From contig NZ_VIVQ01000001.1 in assembly GCF_007829035.1 (NCBI RefSeq), positions 496,001 through 560,000 of the forward strand: DNA of 64,000 nucleotides, given 5' to 3'. The position numbers and the translations under genes were made by a program. The notes below the pieces were generated by a model. The model was not told the origin of the DNA, made no database searches, and saw only the letters and a program-made list of their open reading frames with translations. Shown here one piece after another: positions 32,632 through 41,453 of this stretch. The DNA comes from Rudaeicoccus suwonensis. Its GTDB lineage: Bacteria; Actinomycetota; Actinomycetes; Actinomycetales; Dermatophilaceae. Position 1 is the stretch's first letter. Each line of letters begins with the position of its first letter.

Positions 32632-32704
32632 TGCCCTCGGGCAGATTCGAACTGCCGACACCCGCTTTAGGAGAGCGGTGCTCTATCCCCTGAGCTACGA
32701 GGGC
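32632..32704 (-). tRNA. tRNA-Arg (anticodon CCU)
   Basis: On the minus strand a 73-nt cloverleaf: acceptor stem GCCCTCG/CGAGGGC, D-arm GCTCAGGGGATAGAGC, anticodon stem-loop CCGCT-CTCCTAA-AGCGG with anticodon CCT, T-arm GGCAGTTCGAATCTGCC, discriminator A. CCA is not encoded. Reads AGG codons. Confidence 0.97.
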
Positions 32705-32780
32705 GGGGGCAGGATCACCCGCAACGCAGTCGAGTGCAGCGGCAGCGGGGATCTCGCGCCGTGCAGTCTAGTTGCCGCTG

Positions 32781-33530
32781 CTAGGCGTGCGGATGCGCAC
32801 CCTTGGTCTCCAGTTGCCCCGCGAAGAGCACTGCCGCGTCGATCTGATCGCTGCTCGGCGTGACGACCTTCGTCGAGGCGGTGATCCGGAAGTACCCCGC
32901 GCCCGCCAGGCAGTGCGGCACCACGATCGCTGCGTGCCGCTGGCTGGGTAGGCCGTTGCGCAGGATGTCGTAGCGCTTGCCGTCCAGCGTTGCGGAGCCG
33001 TCGAGGTCGACGCGCACCATGTCGGCGGTCGGCGAACCGCTCACCCAGTCGCAGGAGTCGCAATCCAGCAGCAGCCGGATCTGGTCGGCGACCGCACGCG
33101 TGCCTTCCGCCGGATCCAGCGTCGGCTGCAGCGAGGTGCGCGCGACCGCCATCATGCCGGTGAGATAGCCCGCCCGCCGCTGCGCCGACGCGTGCTGGTC
33201 ACGTCCCCGCACCGCAATCTCGGTGACCCCCGCTCCGACTGCCACGAGCAGTATGGCGAGCACGATGTCGTCCCGCTTGTCGATCGCGAAGGTGTCGAAG
33301 GGCGCAGTCAGGAAGAAGTCGAATCCCACTGCGGATGCTACGGATGCGAGCAGCCCCGCCATACGGTCCGCGAGCACGGCGAACGCGACGATGATCAGCA
33401 CGAGCACCAGTGCGGCGACCGCATTGGTCAGGTGGTGACGCGTGAGGCCGAGCAGGCCGCTGACCACCAGGGGCAGCACGACGGCGGCCACGAGCACCGC
33501 GGAGCGATTGCGCGCCAGCAGAGATTCCAT
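32781..33530 (-). CDS. DUF4118 (KdpD-like) membrane protein without kinase domain
   Basis: Membrane protein of 249 residues. Four hydrophobic segments lie within residues 8-110 (AVLVAAVVLPLVVSGLLG, AVAALVLVLIIVAFAVLA, the FFLTAPFDTFAI motif typical of DUF4118, then IVLAILLVAVGAGVTEIAV). A soluble, GAF-like region of about 130 residues follows. DUF4118 is the membrane unit of KdpD-type sensor kinases, but neither a HisKA nor an ATPase domain is present here. The ATG lacks a Shine-Dalgarno, so the start is uncertain; the frame is open for another 108 codons upstream. Possible role: K+-, envelope- or light-type sensing by partner binding; unproven. Confidence 0.72.
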   Translation of the reverse strand: MESLLARNRSAVLVAAVVLPLVVSGLLGLTRHHLTNAVAALVLVLIIVAFAVLADRMAGLLASVASAVGFDFFLTAPFDTFAIDKRDDIVLAILLVAVGAGVTEIAVRGRDQHASAQRRAGYLTGMMAVARTSLQPTLDPAEGTRAVADQIRLLLDCDSCDWVSGSPTADMVRVDLDGSATLDGKRYDILRNGLPSQRHAAIVVPHCLAGAGYFRITASTKVVTPSSDQIDAAVLFAGQLETKGAHPHA

Positions 33531-33632
33531 AGGTGGACACAAGCACACCTGACTCGGCGCGGCAATGTCACCACGCGAGCGACGTCCGAGCGCACGAGTC
33601 CCATCGCTGCGCGGATAGGTTGGTGCGCAGCC

Positions 33633-34322
33633 ATGACGATCCCACTTGCCTCGTTCGGCGCGTTCTTCGCGCTCGATGAGCACGACGCTGCAGCAGCGAT
33701 CCGACTGCCATGGCAACCACTTCGAGACCTGACCGCGCACCCCGACCACCTCGATGACCGGGTAGGGCGGGTGCGCTCCGCCCTCAACGCGCAACGTGCC
33801 GCCACCAACCGCACGACGCCGCTGCCATTGCGTGTCGCAGCCTCGATCGCGCACCTCGGACTCGCCGCGCGGATCCTGTCGCCGGCCGTCGGTCTGACCG
33901 TCCTCGGGTATGACGCAGCGCCTCTGCTGCGCGGTGACGCGTGGTGGCAGGACCTCATGGGTGGCCCCTTCCCGCTGTCCTGCGCGCCGCCGCGCCCGAT
34001 CACCTCGCCGCGACCGGCCCTCACCGGTTCGTGGGTCGCCGAACTGACCGAGCTGGTGTGCGAGAAGTATGCCGTGTCACCCCTCGTGCTGTGGGGCAAT
34101 GTCGCATCCGCTGCGCACACCGCCGGCAGCCTGATCACCGCGGCGCACCCGCACCTGTCGCCTGTGACCAGCCAAGCCGTGCGGAGTCTGCTCGCGGATT
34201 CGCGCATCGACCCTCATGACCGATCGGCCACGGAGCGATTCCGTCGGCACAGTTGCTGTCTGATGTACCGCGTGACCGACAACCGCCGAAACATCTGTGG
34301 TGACTGCATTCTCGGATCCTGA
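33633..34322 (+). CDS. FhuF-like siderophore-iron reductase ([2Fe-2S] C-terminus)
   Basis: Protein of 229 residues. The C-terminal signature RRHSCCLMYRVTDNRRNICG followed by DCILGS gives CC-x12-CxxC, close to the CC-x10-CxxC iron-sulfur site of FhuF, which reduces ferric hydroxamate siderophores. The mid-part has GNVASAAHTAG, also seen in actinobacterial FhuF-like proteins. It diverges from the DUF4118 gene and converges with the siderophore-interacting protein gene (7-bp gap). Its location beside a hydroxamate siderophore cluster agrees with a role in iron release. Confidence 0.82.
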   Translation: MTIPLASFGAFFALDEHDAAAAIRLPWQPLRDLTAHPDHLDDRVGRVRSALNAQRAATNRTTPLPLRVAASIAHLGLAARILSPAVGLTVLGYDAAPLLRGDAWWQDLMGGPFPLSCAPPRPITSPRPALTGSWVAELTELVCEKYAVSPLVLWGNVASAAHTAGSLITAAHPHLSPVTSQAVRSLLADSRIDPHDRSATERFRRHSCCLMYRVTDNRRNICGDCILGS

Positions 34323-34329
34323 CTCCGCG

Positions 34330-35235
34330 TCAGCCCGCGCTGGCCACTCCTTCACGCCAGTAGCCCATGAAGGCCACTGCGCCCCGCGGCACGTCGAACT
34401 CGTCGACCAGCACGCGCCGCAACGCGCGCACCTGGCCGGACTCGCCGGCGATCCATGCGGACACGGCCGGCGCGCTCGCCGCAGGTGCGTCGTCGGAGGT
34501 GACCTCCCAGTACGCATCCTCTTCGCCGTCGGTCACGACCGTGGTCGTCGCGTCGTCGTGGCCCAACGAGGGCAGCGAGGCCAGCCAGGCGCGCACGATC
34601 TGCTGCTGCTCGTCGGCGGACTCGCACCAGCGGACGCTGACTCCCGCCGGTGTGGGCAGCTCGCACACGTCATCCGCGTCGGCTTCGATGCAGATCAAAC
34701 CCGTTGCAGTGTCAGGTAATCCGGCGGCGATGTTGGCGATGGCCGGCAGGGCGGTCAGATCACCGACCACCAGCTGACGTGACGTCCCCGCGGTCGTATG
34801 ACGAAACTCCAGCCCGCCCTGCGCACCGTCATACGCGGCGTTCGGCCCCCAGATGCCGATCTCGGTTCCGACGGCTCCGCTGCCGGCGAAGCTCGAACCC
34901 GGCCCGGTGTCACCGTGGTCGACGAAGTCGATGTCGACCTCACCAGCCTCCGGCCGCACGGTCACGACCGTGTAGGTCCGGATGACGGCGCGGCGCTCAA
35001 TCGGGGTCTGCCGCCAGCTGATGAACCAGTCCGGACCCGTGGGGAATTCGGATAACGGGTCACCGCCCGGTCGAGGGAGGATCACCTTGATGCGCTGGTC
35101 GTAGCCGTTGTCGGCGAGGCCGGCCAGGTCGGGCCCGGCGAAGGTCAGTCGCACCAGATGCGGCGACCGGCGCTCGCGCCGCACCAGCCGCGTCATGAAG
35201 AAGCCGTAGGGCTCGACGGCCGTCACCGTGCTCAT
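34330..35235 (-). CDS. Siderophore-interacting protein (FAD-dependent ferric reductase, ViuB/SIP family)
   Basis: Cytoplasmic flavoprotein of 301 residues that reduces ferric-siderophores with NAD(P)H. FAD-binding motif RTYTVVTVRPEAGEVDIDFV with HGDTGPGSSFAGSG (phosphate-binding), then the SIP C-terminal domain with LVVGDLTALPAIANIA, VSAWIAGESGQVRALRRVL and FMGYWREGVA. Its ATG overlaps the stop of the synthetase fusion gene (ATGA), making it the last gene of the biosynthetic operon. Together with the FhuF-like protein this gives two candidate reductases. Confidence 0.92.
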   Translation of the reverse strand: MSTVTAVEPYGFFMTRLVRRERRSPHLVRLTFAGPDLAGLADNGYDQRIKVILPRPGGDPLSEFPTGPDWFISWRQTPIERRAVIRTYTVVTVRPEAGEVDIDFVDHGDTGPGSSFAGSGAVGTEIGIWGPNAAYDGAQGGLEFRHTTAGTSRQLVVGDLTALPAIANIAAGLPDTATGLICIEADADDVCELPTPAGVSVRWCESADEQQQIVRAWLASLPSLGHDDATTTVVTDGEEDAYWEVTSDDAPAASAPAVSAWIAGESGQVRALRRVLVDEFDVPRGAVAFMGYWREGVASAG

Positions 35236-37625
35236 CGCGCGCCCACCAGCAGATCGGCCGGTCGGTAGGCAGCCAGCGGATTGCGCAACGTGCCAACCAG
35301 TTGCAGGGCGCCGGCCGGGTCAGCCAGATCGACCATCTGCTGGTTGTTGCGCAGTTGCAATCGGTTGAGGCAGGACAACGCGAAATCGTCTGCGAACACG
35401 TCAAATTCGGCGAATCTGTCAGCGAGTTCTGGATGCTCGCGCTGGTACTCGGCGGACACTCCCGCGACTTCACGCCAGAAATCCGACTCGCTCAGCACGC
35501 CTTCATCGTCCATGATCGCGGCCAGATGCCGCAGGAAGCAGTCGAAGACGTCGGTGAAGATCGACAGCAACTGCAGCTCGTGTGGCACCTCCGCCCGCAC
35601 CCGCTCGACGGTCTCGGGCAGCGTGGTCTCCTCCGACATGACCACGATCTCCTCGGCGAGGTCCTTCATGATCACTCGCTCCACGGTGCCGTCACGCAGC
35701 ACCAGGATGACGTTCTCACCGTGTGGCATGAACGCCAGGCCGTACTTGTAGAACGAGTGCAGCAACGGCACGAGGTACGCGCGCAGGTAACCGCGCAACC
35801 ACTCCTGACTCGACAGCCCGCTCGCAGCGACGAGCGCGCCCACGAACGAGCGACCCTCGCGATCGACGTGCAGCAGCGCCGCCATCGTCGACAGTCGCTC
35901 GCCTGACGCCAGCCCGGCGACCGGGCTCTCCCGCCACAGCGCGGCCAGCATCTTGCGATACGGCGAGTACCGATCGGTCGCCGCTTCGAAGTGCACCGGG
36001 TGATAGCCCACGGCAGCGCGTTCGCGGATCACGCCGACACCGGTCGACGTGAACGTCTCGTCGTCGGCCACCAGGTCGGCCAGCCAGTCGTTGATCGCCG
36101 GGGTAGCCTCCATGTATGCCGCAGAAAGTCCCCGCATGAAGCCCATGTTGATGACCGAAAGTGCCGTCTTCACATAGTGTTTCGTCGGCTGCGAGGAGTT
36201 GAAGAAGGTCCGGATCGACTGTTGTGCACGGTAATCGTCACTGCTTTCGCCGAGCACCACCAGGTGACCCATCGCGACCTCGGCCGCAAAGGTGACCGAC
36301 AGCTTGTTCCACCACTGCCAGGGGTGCACCGGGATCAGCGTGTAGTCGGCCGGATCGAGGCCCCGCGCACGCAGCTGCGCATGGAAGTCGTCCAGTTGGT
36401 CGCCGAGTTCGTCGCGGATGAACGTGTCGTATGACGTGTCGCGGCAGGAGCTGAAATGTGCCCGTGACGCCCGCGCCGCCAGCCACACCAGGTGCACCGG
36501 TCGTGCGGATTCGGGCGCGAATGCTTGGTATTCGTGCGCGCCGAAGCCGATGCGACCACTGTTGGCGATAAAACATGGATGCCCACCGAGCATCGCCGAC
36601 TCGATCTGCTGAAACTCTCCGCTGACGAGGTCGGCGGCGGTGGGCGCCGGCTGCGACAGCTTGAATGCCAACGCGGACAAGGTCGAGACGATCTCCTCCA
36701 GGTAGACCGGCAGGGTCTGTGCGCTCAGGCCCAAGCTCGCGCGCAGGTCGAGCACGAACTGCACCATGTCGAGGCCGTGGGTCGTTTGACCGTCGCGTCG
36801 GCAGGTGACGCTGGGCTCCTCGATCTGCCAGTGCTCCAACGCCATGCGGCGTGCGGTGAACGAGTACGCCGCGCTGCCGTCGTCGCTGGTCACGGTGAAC
36901 CGATCCGGCTCACCCTCGACTCGTGCCGGTGACAGCAGCCGCTCGTGCGAGAACTCGCTGAGCGCCTTGGTCACGAGTATCCGGTTGGCGTCCGCCCACG
37001 CCCGCGGCTGCAGGTGCGCAACCGCGTCGGCCGGGGCGCCCGGGTAGGTCTGCTGTGCAACAGCATTGGCAGCTGGGGTGCCGACCGAGCGGGCGAAGTC
37101 GTCCCGGGTGCAGATGCTCAGCAACGCTGTCTTGACCGGAGTCTGCACCGGCCCGATCTCGCGGAAGCCGATCGTTGCATTGAGCCGGTGCACGGCCGTG
37201 TTGCGGATGTCCGGCTCGACGACGACCCGCATGACGGTCGGGTCGTCGAACAGCGCGGTCATGATCGCCGTGATTACCGCGCGGGTGAATCCGTGCCGTG
37301 GTGTGTCGGTGGGCCCACACAGCAGGTGCATGCCGATGTCGCCGGGCTGCGCGTCATACAGCCCGACGAGCTCGACGTGTGCCGGGTCGTAACGCTCGGT
37401 CAGGAAACACGGCGTGCCGTCGACCAGGCCGATGAAGGCGTCATGGTGCGGGTGCTCCTGGATGCGCTGATACTCCTGCTGCACCTGCTCGACGGTGGCG
37501 TCCTGCATCATCCAGAAGCTCGACTTGGGATCGGTCACCCAACGGTGCAGCAACGCCGCATCGCCCTCGGGATCGACTGGCCGCAGCGCGAATTCACCGA
37601 TTGCGTTGGTCATGATCGTCTGCAT
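35232..37625 (-). CDS. GNAT acyltransferase - IucA/IucC (NIS synthetase) fusion, DesC-DesD type
   Basis: Protein of 797 residues combining two steps of hydroxamate siderophore assembly. Residues 8-175 are an IucB/RhbD/MbtK-type N-hydroxylamine acyltransferase (LRPVDPEGDAALLHRWV, HGFTRAVITAIMTALFDDP, VVVEPDIRNTAVHRLN). Residues 215-770 are an NPR-independent siderophore synthetase: GHPCFIANSGRIGFGAHEYQ, LIPVHPWQWWNKL, KTALSVINMGFMRGL and LAFMPHGENVILVLRDG carry the ATP- and carboxylate-binding residues of IucA/IucC proteins. In the desferrioxamine pathway of Streptomyces these are separate DesC and DesD proteins. The ATG at 37625 overlaps the hydroxylase stop (TGATG). An open extension upstream lies inside the hydroxylase gene and is rejected. 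Confidence 0.9.
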   Translation of the reverse strand: MQTIMTNAIGEFALRPVDPEGDAALLHRWVTDPKSSFWMMQDATVEQVQQEYQRIQEHPHHDAFIGLVDGTPCFLTERYDPAHVELVGLYDAQPGDIGMHLLCGPTDTPRHGFTRAVITAIMTALFDDPTVMRVVVEPDIRNTAVHRLNATIGFREIGPVQTPVKTALLSICTRDDFARSVGTPAANAVAQQTYPGAPADAVAHLQPRAWADANRILVTKALSEFSHERLLSPARVEGEPDRFTVTSDDGSAAYSFTARRMALEHWQIEEPSVTCRRDGQTTHGLDMVQFVLDLRASLGLSAQTLPVYLEEIVSTLSALAFKLSQPAPTAADLVSGEFQQIESAMLGGHPCFIANSGRIGFGAHEYQAFAPESARPVHLVWLAARASRAHFSSCRDTSYDTFIRDELGDQLDDFHAQLRARGLDPADYTLIPVHPWQWWNKLSVTFAAEVAMGHLVVLGESSDDYRAQQSIRTFFNSSQPTKHYVKTALSVINMGFMRGLSAAYMEATPAINDWLADLVADDETFTSTGVGVIRERAAVGYHPVHFEAATDRYSPYRKMLAALWRESPVAGLASGERLSTMAALLHVDREGRSFVGALVAASGLSSQEWLRGYLRAYLVPLLHSFYKYGLAFMPHGENVILVLRDGTVERVIMKDLAEEIVVMSEETTLPETVERVRAEVPHELQLLSIFTDVFDCFLRHLAAIMDDEGVLSESDFWREVAGVSAEYQREHPELADRFAEFDVFADDFALSCLNRLQLRNNQQMVDLADPAGALQLVGTLRNPLAAYRPADLLVGAR

Positions 37626-38920
37626 CAGGCGACTCCCGCCGGCACGCCGAACTCCTGGAAGGCGATCGACTTCTCGATCGGATAGACCTCGCGACCGACG
37701 ATCTCGCGCAGGATGCACGAGTTGCGGTAGGCGCCCATGCCCAGGTCCGGCGAGGTCACGCTGTGGGCGTGGTCGCCGGCGTTCTGCAGGAAGATCTCGT
37801 GGCCCGCGCGGTCGATGCTGTAGTTGCGCGCCACCTCGAAACGACCTCGGCCGTCGAAGGCGATGCGGTCGCGGATTGCTGCGAGGAAGCCGGGAGCGCG
37901 GTGCTGGTAGCCGGTGCCGAAGACGAGCCCCTCGGAGTCGAGCGTGAACGATGCACCCTGCTCGTCGTGGTGCAATTCCATGGAATAGCAGCCACTTTCG
38001 GCGTCATACGTGACGGACTGCAGGCTGGTGTTGGTGAACATGCGGGTCGGAACACTGCCGCGCACGCTCTTCTCGTAGAGCTGATCGAAGATGCCGTTGA
38101 TCAACTCGGCGTTGATGCCCTTGGACAGCGCCTTCTGCTTGCCGGTCAGCTCGTACCGCTTGTCCTCCGACAGCGCGCTGTAGTAATCGATGTAGTCCGG
38201 TGAGGTCATCTCGAGCGTCAGCTTGGTGTACTCCAACGGGAAGAACCGCGGCGACCGCGTCACCCAATTCAGTTGGTAGTGATACGAATCGATGTCCGAC
38301 AGCAGATCGGCGTAGATCTCCGCGGCACTCTGCCCGCTGCCCACGACGGTGATGCTGCGCTTGCCCTGCAGCTGCGTCTTGCGCGCCAGGTAGTCGCTGT
38401 TGTGCAGCGCGTCACCGGGCAGATCCTGTGCGGCTTCCGGCACGTATGGCGCACTGCCGGTGCCGAGGACCAGTCGTCGCCCGTGGTGCACCACCAGTTC
38501 CGCCGCCCCGGCGACACGAGACGTGACCGTGTAGGCCCCGAGGGCATCGTCATACGTCACGGACTGCACGTCGTGACCGAAGTGGATCGACGCCAGCGAG
38601 CCTGCGGCCCACCGGCAGTAGTCGTTGTATTCGCGGCGCAACGGGAAGAAGCTTTCGCGGATGTAGAACGGGTACAGCCGGCCGGTGTGCTTGAGGTAGT
38701 TCAGGAACGACAGTCGCGATGTCGGGTCGGCCAGGGTCACCAGATCAGCGAGGAAGGGTGTCTGCAAGGTGGCCCCGTCGAGCATCATGCCCGGGTGCCA
38801 GTCAAAGGCCGCCTTGCGTTCGAGGAAGACACCGTCGATGTCGTCGAGTGGTTCGGTCAGGCAGGCGAGGCCGAGGTTGAAGGGCCCCAGTCCGACGGCA
38901 ACAAAATCATGAATATGCAT
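37625..38920 (-). CDS. Lysine/cadaverine N-hydroxylase (IucD/SidA/PvdA family), DesB type
   Basis: Flavin-dependent monooxygenase of 431 residues. FAD motif [16 protein letters not shown], substrate-binding [24 protein letters not shown] motif [18 protein letters not shown] and the C-terminal [13 protein letters not shown]. In a locus with a decarboxylase, cadaverine (or putrescine) is the likely substrate, giving the N-hydroxy-diamine. Two ACGTATGAC words occur within it, both read Thr-Tyr-Asp. It lies 15 bp after the decarboxylase gene in the same operon. Confidence 0.92.
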   Translation of the reverse strand: MHIHDFVAVGLGPFNLGLACLTEPLDDIDGVFLERKAAFDWHPGMMLDGATLQTPFLADLVTLADPTSRLSFLNYLKHTGRLYPFYIRESFFPLRREYNDYCRWAAGSLASIHFGHDVQSVTYDDALGAYTVTSRVAGAAELVVHHGRRLVLGTGSAPYVPEAAQDLPGDALHNSDYLARKTQLQGKRSITVVGSGQSAAEIYADLLSDIDSYHYQLNWVTRSPRFFPLEYTKLTLEMTSPDYIDYYSALSEDKRYELTGKQKALSKGINAELINGIFDQLYEKSVRGSVPTRMFTNTSLQSVTYDAESGCYSMELHHDEQGASFTLDSEGLVFGTGYQHRAPGFLAAIRDRIAFDGRGRFEVARNYSIDRAGHEIFLQNAGDHAHSVTSPDLGMGAYRNSCILREIVGREVYPIEKSIAFQEFGVPAGVA

Positions 38921-38935
38921 AACGATCCTTGGTTT

Positions 38936-40492
38936 TCAGCCGGCGACGCGGCAGTCGGTGACATCGGCCAGGTAGTCGACGCAGTGGTCGGCGATGAGGT
39001 CGACAACCTCACGTATGTCGCCGGGCGTCGTGCGCGGGTTGAGCAGGGTGAACTTCAGGTAGGTAGCCCCGTCGACGGTCGTGCTCGCGACAAGAGCCGC
39101 GCCGGACGCCGACAACGCCTGGCGCGCATGCAGATTGGCGGCATCGATGTGTTCGGGGGAGACGGAGTCGTCGGCGCGGTATCGGAAGACCACCGTGCTC
39201 AGGTCGGACTTCGCGCTCACCTCGAACCGGCGGTCATCCTCGATCATCGACCAGGCCTCGTCGGCGAGGTCGATCACTGCATCGAAGAGTTCACCGATCG
39301 CGTCGGCACCGAGCACGCGCAGCGTGAACCACAGCTTGAGCGCGTCGAATCGGCGGGTTGTCTGCAGGCTCTTGTCGACCTGGTTGGGTATCCCGGCGCG
39401 CGCCATACGTTCGGGGTTGAGGTAGTCCGCGTGATGGCGGGCATGATCCATGAACGTATGGTCACGGACGATCAGTGCGCTGGCCGCGACCGGCTGAAAG
39501 AACGACTTGTGGAAGTCGATCGTCATCGAGTGTGCACGCTCGGCACCGCTCAGCATCGCTCGACGGGTGGGCGAGACGAGCAGACCACCGCCATACGCGC
39601 CGTCGACGTGCAACCAGACGTCTCCGGCGTCGGTGCAGACGTCCGCGATCGGATGCAGCCGATCGATGACTCCGAAGTCCGTCGTGCCCGCTGTGGCGAC
39701 GACCGCCATCGGGATCAGGCCGTCGCGTCGGCACTCGGCAAGGCGAATCTGCAGATCTGCCACGCTCATCCGGCGTTCGTCATCGACATCGAGCGCGACC
39801 ACGGCGTGGCGTGACAGGCCGAGCATGCGAGCCGCGGTGCGCACACTGAAGTGGCTGTCGGTGGACGTGAAGATACGCAACCGCGACAGAGCGTCGGCGC
39901 GCCGGGCGTCGTCCGGCGCGTGGCGTGACAGTGTGTGCTCTCGCGCCAGGTAGAGCGCGTGCAGATTGGACTGCGTGCCACCGCTGGTGAAGATGCCGTC
40001 GGCGTCAGGACCGAAGCCGATGCGACCGGCGGTCCACTCGATCAGCCGGCGCTCCATGAGCGTGCCGCCGGCGCTCTGATCCCAGGTGTCCAGCGACGAA
40101 TTCACCGCAGTGGCAACGGCATCGGCGACGACAGCCGGGATCAGCACGGGGCAGTTGAGGTGGGCCAGATAGCGCGGGTGGTGGAAGTAGACCGCGTCGC
40201 GCAGATAGGTCTGGTCAAGCTCGCGCAGGGCCGCCGGGATGTCGCCGACCGGCCGGTCGAGGTCGATCTGCGCCACACTGCGGCTCAGGCGTTCGGGTGT
40301 GATGCCCGAGAACGGGGTGGTGCAGTCGCTCATGGTCTGCGAGACGCGCACCACGGTGTCGATCATGGCGCGCTCGTAGTCCAGAGCGCTGTGGTTGTCG
40401 AGCAGGGCGGCAACGGCCGAGGTCGTGCTGTTCTGTCGGGTGACGGGTGTTGCCTCCGGCCGTTGCGGGGCCAGCCGAGCAGGGGAAGTCAT
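38936..40492 (-). CDS. PLP-dependent decarboxylase, DesA-like (lysine decarboxylase)
   Basis: Group II pyridoxal-phosphate decarboxylase of 518 residues. GGTQSNLHALYLAREH, VVATAGTTDFGVIDRLHPIA, WLHVDGAYGGGLLVSP and the Schiff-base lysine in TIDFHKSFFQPVAAS are all present. It supplies cadaverine (DesA reaction) for the hydroxamate pathway; a diaminobutyrate or other amino acid decarboxylase is the alternative, less likely in this context. First gene of the four-gene biosynthetic operon; an IdeR/DmdR-type iron box lies 20 bp upstream. Confidence 0.9.
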   Translation of the reverse strand: MTSPARLAPQRPEATPVTRQNSTTSAVAALLDNHSALDYERAMIDTVVRVSQTMSDCTTPFSGITPERLSRSVAQIDLDRPVGDIPAALRELDQTYLRDAVYFHHPRYLAHLNCPVLIPAVVADAVATAVNSSLDTWDQSAGGTLMERRLIEWTAGRIGFGPDADGIFTSGGTQSNLHALYLAREHTLSRHAPDDARRADALSRLRIFTSTDSHFSVRTAARMLGLSRHAVVALDVDDERRMSVADLQIRLAECRRDGLIPMAVVATAGTTDFGVIDRLHPIADVCTDAGDVWLHVDGAYGGGLLVSPTRRAMLSGAERAHSMTIDFHKSFFQPVAASALIVRDHTFMDHARHHADYLNPERMARAGIPNQVDKSLQTTRRFDALKLWFTLRVLGADAIGELFDAVIDLADEAWSMIEDDRRFEVSAKSDLSTVVFRYRADDSVSPEHIDAANLHARQALSASGAALVASTTVDGATYLKFTLLNPRTTPGDIREVVDLIADHCVDYLADVTDCRVAG

Positions 40493-40512
40493 GGAATGCT
40501 CCTCGTCGGGAA

Positions 40513-40531
40513 TAAGGCAAGGCTAACCTAA
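40513..40531. promoter_or_regulatory. Iron box (DtxR/IdeR/DmdR type) upstream of the siderophore operon
   Basis: TAAGGCAAGGCTAACCTAA matches the 19-bp consensus TTAGGTTAGGCTAACCTAA best in its right half. It lies in the gap between the decarboxylase start and the end of the importer ATPase gene, so it most likely controls the leftward biosynthetic operon. Confidence 0.85.
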
Positions 40532-40619
40532 TGCATGCTGCCTTCAGAATGGCATCTCCGAGCGAGTGAGAAATTTCACTGGCGTCGGGTTGCGGCTGCG
40601 GCCGAGCGCGGCCGAGGTG

Positions 40620-41423
40620 TCAGACTGCGACGCTGGCCGACTGGCTTGCCGCGGGAATCATCAACGGTGTCAACGTTTCTGGATCCTCGATGATGCGGCA
40701 GCGAACGCCGAAGACCTGCTCGATGAGGTCTTCGGTGATGACCTCGCGGGGATTGCCGCTTGCGACGATCTCGCCCTGTCGCATGGCGATGAGGTGGGTG
40801 GCGTAGCGCGCCGCCTGGTTGATGTCGTGCAGCACCGCGACGAGCGTGCGTTGCTGCTCCTGGTGCAGCTGCGCGCACAGGTCGAGCACCTCGATCTGGT
40901 GGGCGATGTCGAGGAAGGTCGTCGGCTCGTCCAGCAGCATCAGTGGCGTCTGCTGGGCCAGCGTCATCGCCAGCCACACCCGCTGCCGCTGCCCGCCGGA
41001 CAACTCGTCGACGCCGCGCTCGGCCAGCGCGGTGATGCCGGTCGCCTGCATCGCCTCGCTCACGGCGGTCTCATCGGCATCGGACCACTGGCGCAGCAGG
41101 CCCTGGTGCGGGAATCGCCCACGGGCAACCAGGTCGGCCACGCTGATACTGTCGGGCGCGATCGGCGACTGGGCAAGCAGTCCAAGACGCCGAGCGACGT
41201 CGCGAGCACCGAGTGAACGTATGTCGGTGCCGTCGAGCTGCACGGTGCCGTCGAGCGGCTTGAGCATCCGGGCCAGCGACCGCAACAGCGTCGACTTGCC
41301 GCACGCGTTGGGCCCGATGATCACTGTGAACGAACCCGTCGGAATGTCGACGTCGAGGCCGTCGAGGATGCGCCGACCGTCATACCCGATGGCGAGCTTT
41401 TCGGCAGAAATGGATGCAGTCAT
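40620..41423 (-). CDS. Ferric siderophore ABC transporter ATPase (FepC/FecE type)
   Basis: ATPase of 267 residues from the ATG preceded by AAGGA; a GTG 18 bp upstream is possible. Walker A GPNACGKSTLLRSLAR, signature ELSGGQRQRVWLAMTLA, Walker B LMLLDEPTTFLDIAH, switch His in LVAVLHDINQAARYA. The layout and length are those of iron-siderophore importers. It follows the two FecCD permease genes on the same strand (30-bp gap) and is the last gene of the uptake operon. Confidence 0.95.
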   Translation of the reverse strand: MTASISAEKLAIGYDGRRILDGLDVDIPTGSFTVIIGPNACGKSTLLRSLARMLKPLDGTVQLDGTDIRSLGARDVARRLGLLAQSPIAPDSISVADLVARGRFPHQGLLRQWSDADETAVSEAMQATGITALAERGVDELSGGQRQRVWLAMTLAQQTPLMLLDEPTTFLDIAHQIEVLDLCAQLHQEQQRTLVAVLHDINQAARYATHLIAMRQGEIVASGNPREVITEDLIEQVFGVRCRIIEDPETLTPLMIPAASQSASVAV

Positions 41424-41453
41424 TGAGGATTCCTTGGTCACTACGTCAGAAGT

